From positions 1 through 64,000 of the forward strand of contig JAQJVL010000683.1 in assembly GCA_035578905.1 (NCBI GenBank): 64,000 nucleotides of DNA, read 5' to 3'. Below are positions 47,155 through 57,742 of this stretch, piece by piece. Each line of letters opens with the position of its first letter. Positions within the stretch are counted from its first letter, which is position 1. This DNA comes from Stictocephala bisonia (taxonomy: Eukaryota; Arthropoda; Insecta; Hemiptera; Membracidae). The notes beneath the pieces were generated by a model. It saw only the letters and a list, made by a program, of their open reading frames with translations. It was not told the DNA's origin and made no database searches. Made by a program: the position numbers and the translations under genes.

Positions 47155-47990
47155 GTATATATATATGTATGTATGTGTTATTTTTTATATTAATTGGTTT
47201 CTTTATTTTTATTTTAACATTTATTGCAACCGTCAATTTTTTTCCAAACTAAATTAATGCAATGAATTTGTGATTATATCAGAATAAAATAGTTTATGGA
47301 CAGTTATTCTGTATTTTATATTTTATTAGTATGTTAAAGGGTAGTTGGGGTAGTATTTATATTAGCAAAAATATGTAGTACTGTACGTTGTTATCTCAAT
47401 GTTCTTAAATATTAGGTTATTTTCAATATAAAATGTCTATTTGTTTCCTTAGAATTAAATACAATTATTTTCATACAATAACTGTTATTTTTTTCTATTC
47501 ATATATTGCTGTTATGTCTTGATTTATATTAAATTTAGCTAATGAATTATTTACTGGTAAAGAGAACACTTAGATAGAACATATCAATATTGATTACCAA
47601 CAGTTTGTATAAGCATTAGATATGGTTAATTAAAAAGATATTAACATATTATTAGTACAATAACTATGTATGTGTTATTTTGTTATTGTCAGAGAAATTT
47701 GTAAAACAAATAAATCTAATGTAAAACATGGATAAAAATAGATCTTCGGATATTTTCCGTTAATTCACTACCACTATTTTATTTTGTTTCCGTTCATGCA
47801 CTACCACTTGATAAATATTATATTGCTCTTAAAACTGTTCAGCAATCATTTTTACGTTAACTGTGGTATTCCTTATCCACTATAAATCCATTGTCACTTG
47901 TCTTATCTTTCTGAAAACTTACACACGGAGAGTACATTTAGTGGCAAGTCAATCATTTGACTTACCAGTTTGTGGTCAACTTAAGTAGCC
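47155..47990. other. AT-rich non-coding DNA
   Basis: 47755-47990 shares short phrases with 31618-31790 in the environment of the TTAGG runs (TTAATTCAcTACCACTA). Nothing else recognised. Confidence 0.4.
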
Positions 47991-47992
47991 AT

Positions 47993-48013
47993 CTAACCTA
48001 ACCTAACCTAACC
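47993..48013 (-). repeat. Interstitial TTAGG run (as CCTAA)
   Basis: Four CTAAC/CCTAA units flanked by GCCAT and CGTGATTGC, the reverse of the flanks seen at 31656. Confidence 0.85.
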
Positions 48014-48263
48014 GTGATTGCTATTAAATAGTCTTAGCCTATAACAATTATAAACGCACTGCTAAGTGGTATATTTTACATGTCTGATTGCTAGACAGAT
48101 AAAAAATAACTAAAAAAATAGATGTGCAATGATAGTTTAAATATTTCTTTTTAGAAAGTCGGAATATGTTTTTCATAAATTCAAACTACAACAGATCATT
48201 GTTATAGTAAATTTATTATTTCTGTGATCCATGTGTATATTTAAGTGTTAAATAAATTCAGTT

Positions 48264-48456
48264 CATTGTAATATCTAGTTATGAAACAATTATTTACTAA
48301 TTTATTGTTATATCTAGTTATGAAACAGTTATTTACTAATTAATTAATATATCTAGCTATGAAACAGTTGTTTACTAATTCATTGTTATATTCAGCAATG
48401 AAACAGTTATTTACTAATTCATTGTTATATCTAGTTATGAAACAGTTATTTCCTAA
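48264..48456 (+). repeat. 39-bp tandem repeat, 5 units
   Basis: Units of TCATTGTTATATCTAGTTATG followed by AAACAGTTATTTACTAAT with few substitutions, ending just before TGACGTCATC. The minus-strand 68-codon frame is periodic and not a gene. Confidence 0.88.
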
Positions 48457-48560
48457 TGACGTCATCACTGAGATTGCTATATCAGAGTAAGTATCCGTCT
48501 CGAGAGAGGAAGTTGGCAAACAGCTGGGACGGCTTAGAATAAACAAGGCACTGGAGCTCC
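48457..48560 (+). promoter_or_regulatory. Possible regulatory or first-exon segment (CRE-like)
   Basis: A less AT-rich 100 bp beginning with the full palindromic CRE octamer TGACGTCA (48457-48464), followed by AGAGTAAGTATCC (donor-like) and an E-box CAGCTG. No TATA-like element or ORF is convincing. Purely suggestive. Confidence 0.2.
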
Positions 48561-50548
48561 AGTGAGCACTGAATTGGAAATTATCTCCATAACGTTATTG
48601 CATGATACATTGAATGGCTATTTTATTATTTAAAAATAATAGTATACCACATGAAATAAATTGTAGTAAAATCCAAAGCTATAATATTGTTCTTTACGTT
48701 TGTTTTTAATAATATTACGTTAATTAATTCAAATGCAAATAAAATTGGTTAAATAAGGTTAGTTAGGTTAAGACATTTAGGTTATTCATTTGTTTAGTTT
48801 TTTATGCTGTTAAGATCAAGCCCTTATAGAAAGTTTGTTCTTATTGTTACTTGACTATTTATAATTAACTATTATATTACACATTTAATTCATAATATTC
48901 ATTGAAAATAACCCGTTTTCAATAAAATATCGCTAGATAAAATTCAGTTTACGAATATTGATGATAAACATGATATGAGATCAGATGTTAATTGCCAAAT
49001 CAAGATCATCAAAGATGTGAGACTTTACATTGTGCTCACAATCCACCATTCCGTGTCCATCATGTCTTTTGGTCTATATCTACGTTCCTAGTTTAGGACC
49101 AACCTGGTAAAAAACATATATGATTTATCAAGGGACTTTTAGTTTTATTGAGTTTTTAATTTAAATTTTAGCACATAATATTTGAACAAAAACAAACCTA
49201 TTTTTGACTTCTTCGTGGCTTTTAATTATGTACTTTTATTGTTCTTCATTTTAATTTCAAAGACGCATTTATTACATGACCTCTTTAGGTTAACCAGAAA
49301 TGTACTGTCTGGGAATCGGTCATATGTTAAATTTATTAATAAAATAATACATTTCAAAATTTACAAACAGAAAACTACAAATAATACTATTATTATTTAT
49401 TTCTTGAGTTAACAGAACGAAATAAATTTCAGTACTCATTACAGAGGAATTATTGACAAATCTTTTAGTTTTTATTTGGGTTACTTTAAATAAAAGAAAT
49501 CAAATAATCAAAATATATACTTTATTGTGTATATCAAAATTCAAAAAATGGCAGGAGACACGTATGAACTTGCATATATATTGTAACCTTCATTTAAAAA
49601 TAATAGTTGTATTAATATGCATGTGAAATATTATAACCTATAATTATTTTTAACTATAATTTTCAGAAACAAATTATTTCTATGAAATTATTTTTAAACA
49701 TTACCATTACATTTTATTAATTTTTTTTAAAATTAAAATATGATTTTAATTTTAATAACATTATAGTGCCTGATTTTAACAGTATACAGTAAAATAAAAT
49801 TATTGCGTAGTTTAATACATAAAAATATTTATTTTTATCTGTATAATTTAATCATTAGATTAAAGTTTAGATTACCTTGAATATATGTATCATTGTAGTC
49901 AAAAGTTCCAAGAGTCATCATTTATTATGTAATACCCTTGTTTGGTATCAGAAATAAATAATAAAATAAAACGTCCTTTAAACAAAGAAAGGTCTCATTG
50001 CTGTGTACTAGATGTTAATGTATTTGCACCTGATGTATGCATATTTGTTGCTACATTAAGTCATCTGCTTCTGAATTTTGGTCTTTTAAATATCTTGTAT
50101 CTTGTAAAATTACCCCTCACGCCTAATAAAAGTGATTTTGAGAAACTGGCTATCTCTGAAGCTGACTCATTTCGTAAAACAATCCTTTGCACGAAGGTGG
50201 CAATTTTTTTTTCAAGAAAATGTTAATTTATTGTGTTGTTTATTTGTGTTTAGAGAGAAAAATTACAGAGAAGATGTTTTAAGTGTATGATATTCCGAAG
50301 ATTTTTTTCTTGATGTAACATTTCCTATTATTTTCTCACCCCACACGCATCTAAGCTCTTACTAAAGTAAATTTTTACCATAACATTAGAAAGTTAGTAG
50401 ATGTCATACACAAGGGAACTACTCAAAACCCCATTTCTATTCTCATACTGTCTAAACTATAATAAATCCACAAAATTATGGTACTAAGAGTAAATAAAAA
50501 TATTATTTATGTACATACATGTACAGTGGTAGTGTATATATATACATA

Positions 50549-50550
<2 letters not shown>
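48561..50550. other. AT-rich non-coding DNA
   Basis: Nothing recognised. The 76- and 94-codon frames at 49182 and 49942 have no motif and AT-rich composition. Confidence 0.45.

Positions 50551-50551
<1 letters not shown>

Positions 50552-50607
<56 letters not shown>
50552..50607. repeat. (TA)n microsatellite
   Basis: About 28 TA units. The sequence after it (CTGATTGTCTGATTGAGTCACTCATTACG...CTCAAAAACCACAGAACGGA) resembles dispersed insect repeats that begin next to a TA microsatellite, but the family cannot be named. Confidence 0.95.
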
Positions 50608-50609
<2 letters not shown>

Positions 50610-51258
50610 TACAATACCTCTGATTGTCTGATTGAGTCACTCATTACGTAATCTCAAAAACCACAGAACGGATTTACATGAAATTGTAAAGGAAGTTAGC
50701 TTTAGTATCAAAGGGACCCACTAAGAAAGGATTTTTCGAAATTATATTCCTAAGGGATACAAACAGCCCCTCAGATTTCCTTTATTCCATAATAAGATTG
50801 GGTTGATTTACAAAAATGTATAATAGATGTTTTCTAAATAAATAAACATTTTTTATATACATTTGACATTTGCTATTGATGCATCAATAGTTTAATCTTC
50901 AGCTGTTAAACAAAAGCAAATTAAACACGTTTGAAATAGGCTAAGTAATACCCTATACTAATAGATAGGTAGCAATGCAAGAAGTGTGAGTGAGATACTG
51001 GAATTAATTTAATATTATGATTTTAAGTTAAACAGATAATATACTATTATTTGTAGTCAAAGTCACATGCTGAGGCTGAAGGCCGAGTTTTATTGAGAGT
51101 CGAGGTTAGCACGCGATGCGTGCAGGTGTTTCCTCTATTTCAGTATGAAAATAAAACCCTATTTTCCCTTGCTATAGGGGTTCACTTTTGTAATTATTAT
51201 ATAAATATATAATTTATTAATATTAATATAATTAGTATAAGCGAGCCTTTCTAACAAA
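50608..51258. other. Probable dispersed-repeat remnant and AT-rich DNA
   Basis: 50610-50780 has the CTCAAAAACCACAGAACGG and CCACTAAGAAAGGATTTTT phrases typical of an interspersed repeat. 51060-51140 is a GC-richer piece of unknown nature. No gene. Confidence 0.35.
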
Positions 51259-52500
51259 GTGTTTACCTTTACTCTACATTCTAAGAAACAGTCTACCTTA
51301 ACTATACATTCTAAGGAGCAGTCTACCTTAACTATAAATACTAAGAATCAGTCTACCTTAACTATAAATTCAAAGAAACGTTATAACTTAACTATAAATT
51401 CGAAGGAACAGTCTACCTTAACTATACATTCTAAGGAACAGTCTACCTTAACTATAAATTCAAAGAAACGTTATAACTTAACTATAAATTCGAAGGAACA
51501 GTCTACCTTAACTATACATTCTAAGAAACAGTCTACCTTAACTATACATTCTAAGGAGCAGTCTACCTTAACTATACATTCTAAGGAGCAGTCTACCTTA
51601 ACTATACATTCTAAGGAGCAGTCTACCTTAACTATACATTCTAAGAAACAGTCTACCTTAACTATACATTCTAAGAAACAGTCTACCTTAACTATACATT
51701 CTAAGGAGCAGTCTACCTTAACTATACATTCTAAGAAACAGTCTACCTTAACTATACATTCTAAGGAGCAGTCTACCTTAACTATAAATTCAAAGAAACG
51801 TTATAACTTAACTATAAATTCGAAGGAACAGTCTACCTTAACTATACATTCTAAGGAACAGTCTACCTTAACTATAAATTCAAAGAAACGTTATAACTTA
51901 ACTATAAATTCGAAGTAACAGTCTACCTTAAGAACATTCTATTCGAAGTAACATTCTAAGAAACAGTCTACCTTAACTATACATTCTAAGGAGCAGTCTA
52001 CCTTAACTATAAATACTAAGAATCAGTCTACCTTAACTATAAATTCAAAGAAACGTTATAACTTAACTATAAATTCGAAGGAACAGTCTACCTTAACTAT
52101 ACATTCTAAGGAACAGTCTACCTTAACTATAAATTCAAAGAAACGTCATAACTTAACTATAAATTCGAAGGAACAGTCTACCTTAACTATACATTCTAAG
52201 GAGCAGTCTACCTTAACTATAAATACTAATAATCAGTCTACCTTAACTATAAATTCAAAGAAACGTTATAACTTAACTATAAATTCGAAGGAACAGTCTA
52301 CCTTAACTATACATTCTAAGGAACAGTCTACCTTATCTATAAATTCTAAGATACGTTCTAACTTAACTATAAATTCTAAGGAACAGTCTACCTTAACTAT
52401 ACATTCTAAGGAACAGTCTACCTTAACTATAAATTCTCAGAAACAGTTTACCTTAACTATAAATTCTAAGAAACAATCTACTTAACTATAAATTTTAAGA
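51259..52500 (+). repeat. 30-bp minisatellite with variant units and higher-order duplication
   Basis: About 41 units of 30 bp built as TCTAAGGAGCAGTCTACC plus TTAACTATACAT, with two other unit types (AAACGTTATAAC and TCGAAGGAACAG). The order of unit types in 51272-51500 recurs in 51951-52180, so part of the array was duplicated as a block. As 30 is divisible by 3 and the units lack stops in one frame, a 219-codon frame (51259-51918) runs through it, reading SKEQSTLTIH repeats. No promoter, signal peptide or non-repeat domain accompanies it, and a stop from a one-base change ends it. I regard it as a satellite. Confidence 0.9.
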
Positions 52501-53040
52501 GAGACTATAAATGACTACACCTTCTTAAGTACAATCGTAGTACTAATCCATTATCCCTGGTATCTCTATCTCTGGTACGATAGAGATACGAGGTCGTACA
52601 TTATTAATAATAATTATTAAGTAGTTTTGGTAATGAATAATATTAACATATTACTTCATATGTTTGTAGTTCATCTAATTAAAAGCACAATAAATATATT
52701 TAAAGATATTAAAGAAAGTTAGACCTCTTAAACTTAATTTACATTAGTCAAACATTTGTATGAAGCGAGATTATATCGGAGCTTGGAAGAGGTTATTGAA
52801 GGCAATGCAAATAACAATTCTTCCATCTGAATATTTGTGCAAATATTACTTTAAAAATGGTGTTTGACTTTCCATCCTTTGAAGTGCATACTGTCATTTT
52901 AATCAAACACATTGTTATATCCTACTGTGAGGAAATATCAAACGTTACGTTAATGTACGGCTTGGTATTTACTTTCAAAAGTTATACGTAGTAATTAATG
53001 TTTTAACTTGCATTGATTTTATTCCAAAATACAAATTGAA
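52501..53040. other. AT-rich non-coding DNA
   Basis: Nothing recognised apart from a short palindrome at 52560-52590 (GGTATCTCTATC...GATAGAGATACGAGG). Confidence 0.5.
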
Positions 53041-53300
53041 AAAGCTATTGATCGGTTTTTTACTTTCTCCCAAAGCGTGAGCATACAGTATTGTGATCAT
53101 AAAAATAATTTTTTTTTAGAATTTGGTCTAAAAATCCATTTTAGGTTTTCCTTAACTCAAAAAAGGCGTTAAAAAAAAAATGTTGGAAGTCTGTCCGTAC
53201 GTGCGTATGTCTGTGTGTATGTGCGGTTGGCTGGAGACCAAATGGATTGATCAATTTTAATGCAATTTAGTATGTAGTTGTATTTTTTCAATATTTCGAG
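53040..53300 (+). repeat. Diverged relative of the first part of the duplication unit
   Basis: TATTGTGATCATAAAAATAA, TTGGTCTAAAAATCCATTTTAGG, AAAAGGCGTT...TGTTGGAAGTCTGTCC and TGGATTGATCAATTT align in order with 6700-6870 and 22905-23075. The left end of the duplicated unit is therefore itself a dispersed repeat. Confidence 0.75.
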
Positions 53301-53527
53301 ACTGTTTTTTCACTATTTTGAAATGTTAGTTTTTTTAATATTTTTAAGGGTAAAAAATATTTTATGGAATTTCTAAATATTTTTGGATTATACTAACTTT
53401 TATTTAAAATATTAAATGTCTAGAATAACACATTACATCATTGACTTATAAATGTATTATGAAGACGTATCAATGTACAGTATCAATAAATAAAATAGTC
53501 AACTTTATTGTTGTTATCTATTATAAC

Positions 53528-53790
53528 TTCTTTCCTTTGTTAAATCTTCAACAAGACTTTTTAATTTTTAAAACTTGTTTTGCTATATAACCTATTAATA
53601 AACTATAATCATTTATTCTTTCCTTTGTTAAATCTTCAACAAGACTTTTTAATTTTTAAAACTTGTTTTGCTATATAACCTATTAATAAACTATAATCAT
53701 TTATTCTTTCCTTTGTTAAATCTTCAACAATACATTTTAATTTTTTAAATAAAAACTTGTTTTGCTATCTAACATATTAATAAATTATAA
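53528..53790 (+). repeat. 88-bp tandem repeat, 3 units
   Basis: TTCTTTCCTTTGTTAAATC recurs at 53528, 53616 and 53704. The first two units are identical by eye; the third has an internal insertion and substitutions. Confidence 0.9.
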
Positions 53791-53881
53791 CCTTTTACAA
53801 AAATATTCTATATTTTCTTGATTTTTATTAATATGACGTAATTCTTGATTTTAAATCTATAAAATGATTACTATTTATTAC

Positions 53882-53935
53882 TAAGACACCGATCGTAGAG
53901 ATATGGGAGAATATGAAGGGTGAATGTGTGTAATA
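53882..53935 (-). repeat. Fragment of dispersed repeat family R
   Basis: CACCGATCGTAGAGATATGG...GAATGTGTG matches the start of the 39885 member and, reversed, the far end of 43105-43515. Confidence 0.5.
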
Positions 53936-53975
53936 ATTATTTTTTTTAATTAGCATAATACGTGTTGGTACTTAT

Positions 53976-54172
53976 ACAGTACAAGTAAACGTCACACAAC
54001 ACAAATTTATTACAATCCAAGCACAAAATGCACAAATATTATGGTGATCGATTTCGGTGAACCACGCTCACCTTCCTCAGACCAGAGAGATTCACTAAAA
54101 AAATGCATTCATATGTGCATTTTGTGCTTATATTGTAACAAATGTGTGTTGTGTGACGTTTACTTGTACTGT
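53976..54172. mobile_element. MITE with long terminal inverted repeats (reference copy)
   Basis: Starts ACAGTACAAGTAAACGTCAC and ends with the exact complement of that. The arms extend, with few mismatches, to about 65 bp each (through AAGCACAAAATGCAC), leaving an interior of about 70 bp with GAACCACGCTCACCTTCCTC. No coding sequence. The diverged relatives at 8662 and 24881 share arms and core. Target duplication is not evident. Confidence 0.88.
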
Positions 54173-54336
54173 GTAATAATTTACATATATGCACAATTAA
54201 GATTTGATGTTTTCAAATGAGTGACTTAGCAAAACATATAAAAAATTACTGAAAAAATATAATTCTATCTTTCCATTTAAACAATATGATTTCGTAAATA
54301 AGTGATGGTCAAACATATTTTTCAAAACATATTGTA

Positions 54337-54720
54337 CAGTGTGTTTCTTTTAAAACGCAACCCTATTTACAAGTACAGAAAGTGAAGGTTTAAGATAGTT
54401 ACAAGTTTATAGGTTGGTAGCCTTGGTTCTTCTTCTTCCTTGGCTATCAGCTAATTTACATTGTTGTATTTCTGTTCACTTTATTTGGGTTTCGTGCAAT
54501 GTCATTAAGTTGAGGCTAGAAACATGGTTTTGAACAAAGACCAGAGAGTGTTTATTGGGGAGGAATATTTTTAAACAAAATCGTTTGTTTTATATCAAGA
54601 TGCTTTCAAACAGTATTCTGGACCCATTGTACAAACTATTTATATTAATTTTATGTACATTGATGTATTGAAAATCAACCTATTTCAAATCATGGGTTGC
54701 GTTTTAAAAGAAACACCCTG
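54337..54720 (+). mobile_element. mariner/Tc1-like MITE, copy 2
   Basis: TA at 54335-54336 and 54721-54722 flank an element with terminal repeats CAGTGTGTTTCTTTTAAAACG and its near-complement ending GAAACACCCTG. The interior keeps ATGGTTTTGAACAAAGACCA, reading MVLNKDQRVFIGEEYF then a stop. This matches the start of mariner-type transposases whose helix-turn-helix begins K-x-x-R-V-F-I. The rest of the transposase is deleted. It shares interior sequence with 40645-40986. Confidence 0.82.
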
Positions 54721-54722
54721 TA

Positions 54723-55126
54723 TATTATATATCACCCTAATTACTAATAACTTTTCATTTAACTTATTAAACTAACATAGTTTTTGACCACAGTGAGATT
54801 ACTAAAACGTTTTATTTATATTAATCAGAAAATCAAACTGGCCCTAGTAGTCTAATACCATTTCAATCACCCTAACTAGCTATCCCACACTACAAAACCC
54901 ATAAACGCTAGACCACTTTGAACTAATTGCTTTTTGTCATTATCAAATGCATCAGCAGAGTAAGCGAACCGTGAAATGTGTCCCAGCTTTCTGTTATATG
55001 ATAAATGGCTTTTGCTCAGCACTGTATGCCAAAACAAATATTTTGTTTAATTATCCAGGGAAATGATAAATTTTCTAATTTAACCATATATTTACTCTAA
55101 AGTCTCTTTCCTCCTTTAGTAAGATG
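54723..55126. other. AT-rich non-coding DNA
   Basis: Nothing recognised between the MITE and the hAT-like element. Confidence 0.5.
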
Positions 55127-55855
55127 TAGGGATGGCAACGATATATCGATATATCGGAAGTATCAATAAACAAGTATCGATATATCGATAACTTAGTATC
55201 GATGTTTTCTTTCGATTATACCGGCCAAATCGATAGTTCAGTCCGATATATCATATCAATAAAAGTTTACGTTATTCTCAAATGTAAATTGCCTCTTACG
55301 CGTACAAACCATGCATTGAAATAATAAAATAAATTTATTTCCTACGGAACAACGAAACAGACTAAGTGGAAAATCGATTTCAAAATTTTTATTTTTAAAT
55401 GGTTTACCTGACAAGTATTGGAAGAAGGTTTGTTTCATTAATTTCTTTATTGTTTAATGTTTATAAGAAAGCTAATGGAATATTTAAATGTGAAAAACAT
55501 AAATAACAATGTTATTACATTACTCTTTTATAATTACCATGATAGTTAAATGTATAATAATTATTGTTATTATAATTTTTTCAATTTAACTCCACAGTGC
55601 ACAACTTGTTACGTGTAGATAAATCTATTTAATGTTTACAATTAGTAGGATATTCTAAATAGTTACAGCAAAATATGATTGTAATTTTTTTTCATGACAT
55701 AAGAGTTAGTGCAGAATTTTAAACAGATAAATCATTTACATTTCACTATACCGGTTATCCAGTATATATATATATATATTTTTCTTTCGATATTATCGTT
55801 AGAACGATATTTGGTTTGTGACATATCGATATGTCGAAAATATTTTCCATCCCTA
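55127..55855. mobile_element. hAT-like non-autonomous element
   Basis: Begins TAGGGATGGCAACGATATAT and ends ATATTTTCCATCCCTA; both ends carry ATATCGATAT-rich subterminal repeats. The 8 bp outside (GTAAGATG and GTAACAGG) agree at 6 of 8 positions, consistent with an aged hAT 8-bp target duplication. No transposase frame is visible; the interior is AT-rich. Length about 729 bp. Confidence 0.75.
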
Positions 55856-55929
55856 GTAACAGGACTACACAAATATTTAAGCGTGTTATCTGTTTTGTAT
55901 TACATTGAATGGTGTTGAATTTTTAAATT

Positions 55930-56155
55930 ATGTTAGTGGTATTGACTGACCCGCCCACCCATATACGTACAGTGGTATTGATCCACCCGCCCACCCATAT
56001 ACGTACAGTGATATTGACCCACCGCCCACCCATATACGTACAGTGGTATTGACCCACCCGCCCACCTATATACGTACAGTTGTATTGACCCATCCGCCCA
56101 CCCATACAGGTTCAGTGATATTGACCCACCCGCCCACCCCTACAGGTACAATGGT
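55930..56155 (-). repeat. 36-bp satellite array, minus-oriented (about 6 units)
   Basis: Units GACCCACCCGCCCACCCATA plus TACGTACAGTGGTATT. One unit (56125-56140) has four uninterrupted C3+ runs with one-base loops, so the minus strand can form a G-quadruplex. Same family as 57400-57735 but in opposite orientation. Confidence 0.92.
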
Positions 56156-57260
56156 ATGTTAAAAATAAATAACAATAATAAACTTTACAATTTATGTTTA
56201 AGTCTGAAAATTTTGTCACGACTCAACTATTTAGACAGAAAGCATACTCAAGCTGTCTTTACATCGAAAGAGTTTGTAACACTTCATAAGATTGTGTTCA
56301 GCAGCTGTACAAACTGTCCTTAGATTGTTCTGTTACAGTACATTGTTATATTATAAAACTGACTGACTCACGTGATCTCAACAGGATCCCATTCCTTCAT
56401 TTGTCCTTATTAATTTATTTTTCTCTTTCTTGTAGTTCGCAGTATTTCTAAAATCTATATTTCCATACTTCTTCCACCCTTCTCCACATCCGAATCTCTA
56501 TTTCTTCCTAGCTCTTTTCATCTTCTCTCCTACACGAGTAGATTTTTTTATTACATTTACTAAAAAACTCCAAATAAAAATGTTTATAACTATTTCTATC
56601 AGCTTTTTATCAAACGGTCTAAAAAGGTTTCTATTTTTATTTCATATTTATTTTCACACTGCAATCATTTCTTTTACTTCCTTTTTTCAACTCATATCAC
56701 CTGCAATCGTACCTCCTAGATTATTTCTTGCTTTATTGATTTTACCTTCAGTTTAATATTCCCTTATTCTTTAACTTCCTACCATCAAAATATTTACTTT
56801 ATTTATTTTAGTTGTCTTACTATACTCTTCACTTTATATGCTGTTTATGATTTCTGTAAGCAATTTTTTACTTTTTACCACTACACCTATAGCGTTAGCA
56901 AAGGTAATAGATTAAATCTTTCACCTCCCATATAATTTTCTTTCACTATTTCATTACAAAATGTCCTTCATCATTTATCCTCAACTCATATTTAAAGGAG
57001 TTGATGATAAATTGCACCCGTGACTAATGCTCCACCCAATGTCAATTAGAGAAAAAAAATACTAGGTAATTCCTACAATGTTACTCAAACATAAATATGA
57101 AAAAATAAAATATTATTTTACATCACAAGTTTGTATTTGAAAAGAACATAACTATTTTAAGTTAAGGAAGTAGGAGAGCTACAGTTCTCTTTTTATAGAA
57201 TTTCAGTATGAAATTCCCCACTTCATATTACTTTGGAGGAAAAGTATAATACTACTTAAA
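56156..57260. other. AT-rich non-coding DNA between satellite blocks
   Basis: A C/T-rich stretch near 56380-56530 resembles 34865-35160 in composition. No gene recognised. Confidence 0.45.
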
Positions 57261-57262
57261 TA

Positions 57263-57385
57263 TCTCATTTAAAAGAGACTGGTGTCGACAGATAAGATGT
57301 AAGATGTACTCTTGCACTTCAACCACTTCGTTTAAAAGTTTAAAACTTTATTTCACTTTGGCATTGTTGTACTTATGGCATTGTT
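57263..57385 (+). repeat. Dispersed repeat family P, left part (filled copy)
   Basis: AGACTGGTGTCGACAGATAAG and ACCACTTCGTTTAAAAGTTT align with 59178-59270. The family continues at 57743-57830 (GGGATTTAAGTGTTAAGAA) after the satellite block, as it does uninterrupted at 59286-59370. Confidence 0.8.
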
Positions 57386-57399
57386 GGCACAAACCAAAT

Positions 57400-57735
57400 A
57401 CGTACAGTGATCAATATCACTGTACGTATATGGGTGGGCAGGTGGGTCAATACCACTGTACGTGTATGGGTGGGCAGGTGGGTCAATACCACTGTACGTG
57501 TATGGGTGGGCAGGTGGGTCAATACCACTGTACGTGTATGGGTGGGTGGGTGAGTCAATAGCACTGTACGTGTATGGTTGGGCGGGTGGGTCAATACCAC
57601 TGTACGTGTATGGGTGGGCAGGTGGGTCAATACCACTGTACGTGTATGGGTGGGCGGGTGGGTCAATACCACTGTACGTGTATGGTTGGGCGGGTGGGTC
57701 AATACCACTGTACGTGTATGGTTGGGCGGGTTATT
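57400..57735 (+). repeat. 36-bp satellite array, plus-oriented (about 9 units)
   Basis: Units of ACGTGTATGGGTGGGCAGG plus TGGGTCAATACCACTGT, period 36 bp. Its left edge is a palindrome (ACGTACAGTGATC...ATCACTGTACGT, about 57400-57426). At 57648-57662 the unit reads GGGTGGGCGGGTGGG, a textbook four-run G-quadruplex motif with one-base loops. Open frames on both strands (up to 134 codons) follow only from the 3-divisible period and start outside or mid-repeat. Confidence 0.95.
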
Positions 57736-57742
57736 TATATTA

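Noticed and set aside
49942..50226. 94-codon ORF as a host gene
   Set aside because: No motifs, AT-driven composition, no splice or promoter context.
51259..51918. 219-codon ORF as a repetitive protein gene
   Set aside because: It consists entirely of a 30-bp tandem repeat that is divisible by 3, begins at the array edge, and has no non-repeat domain or signal peptide. Kept as a satellite with a finding.
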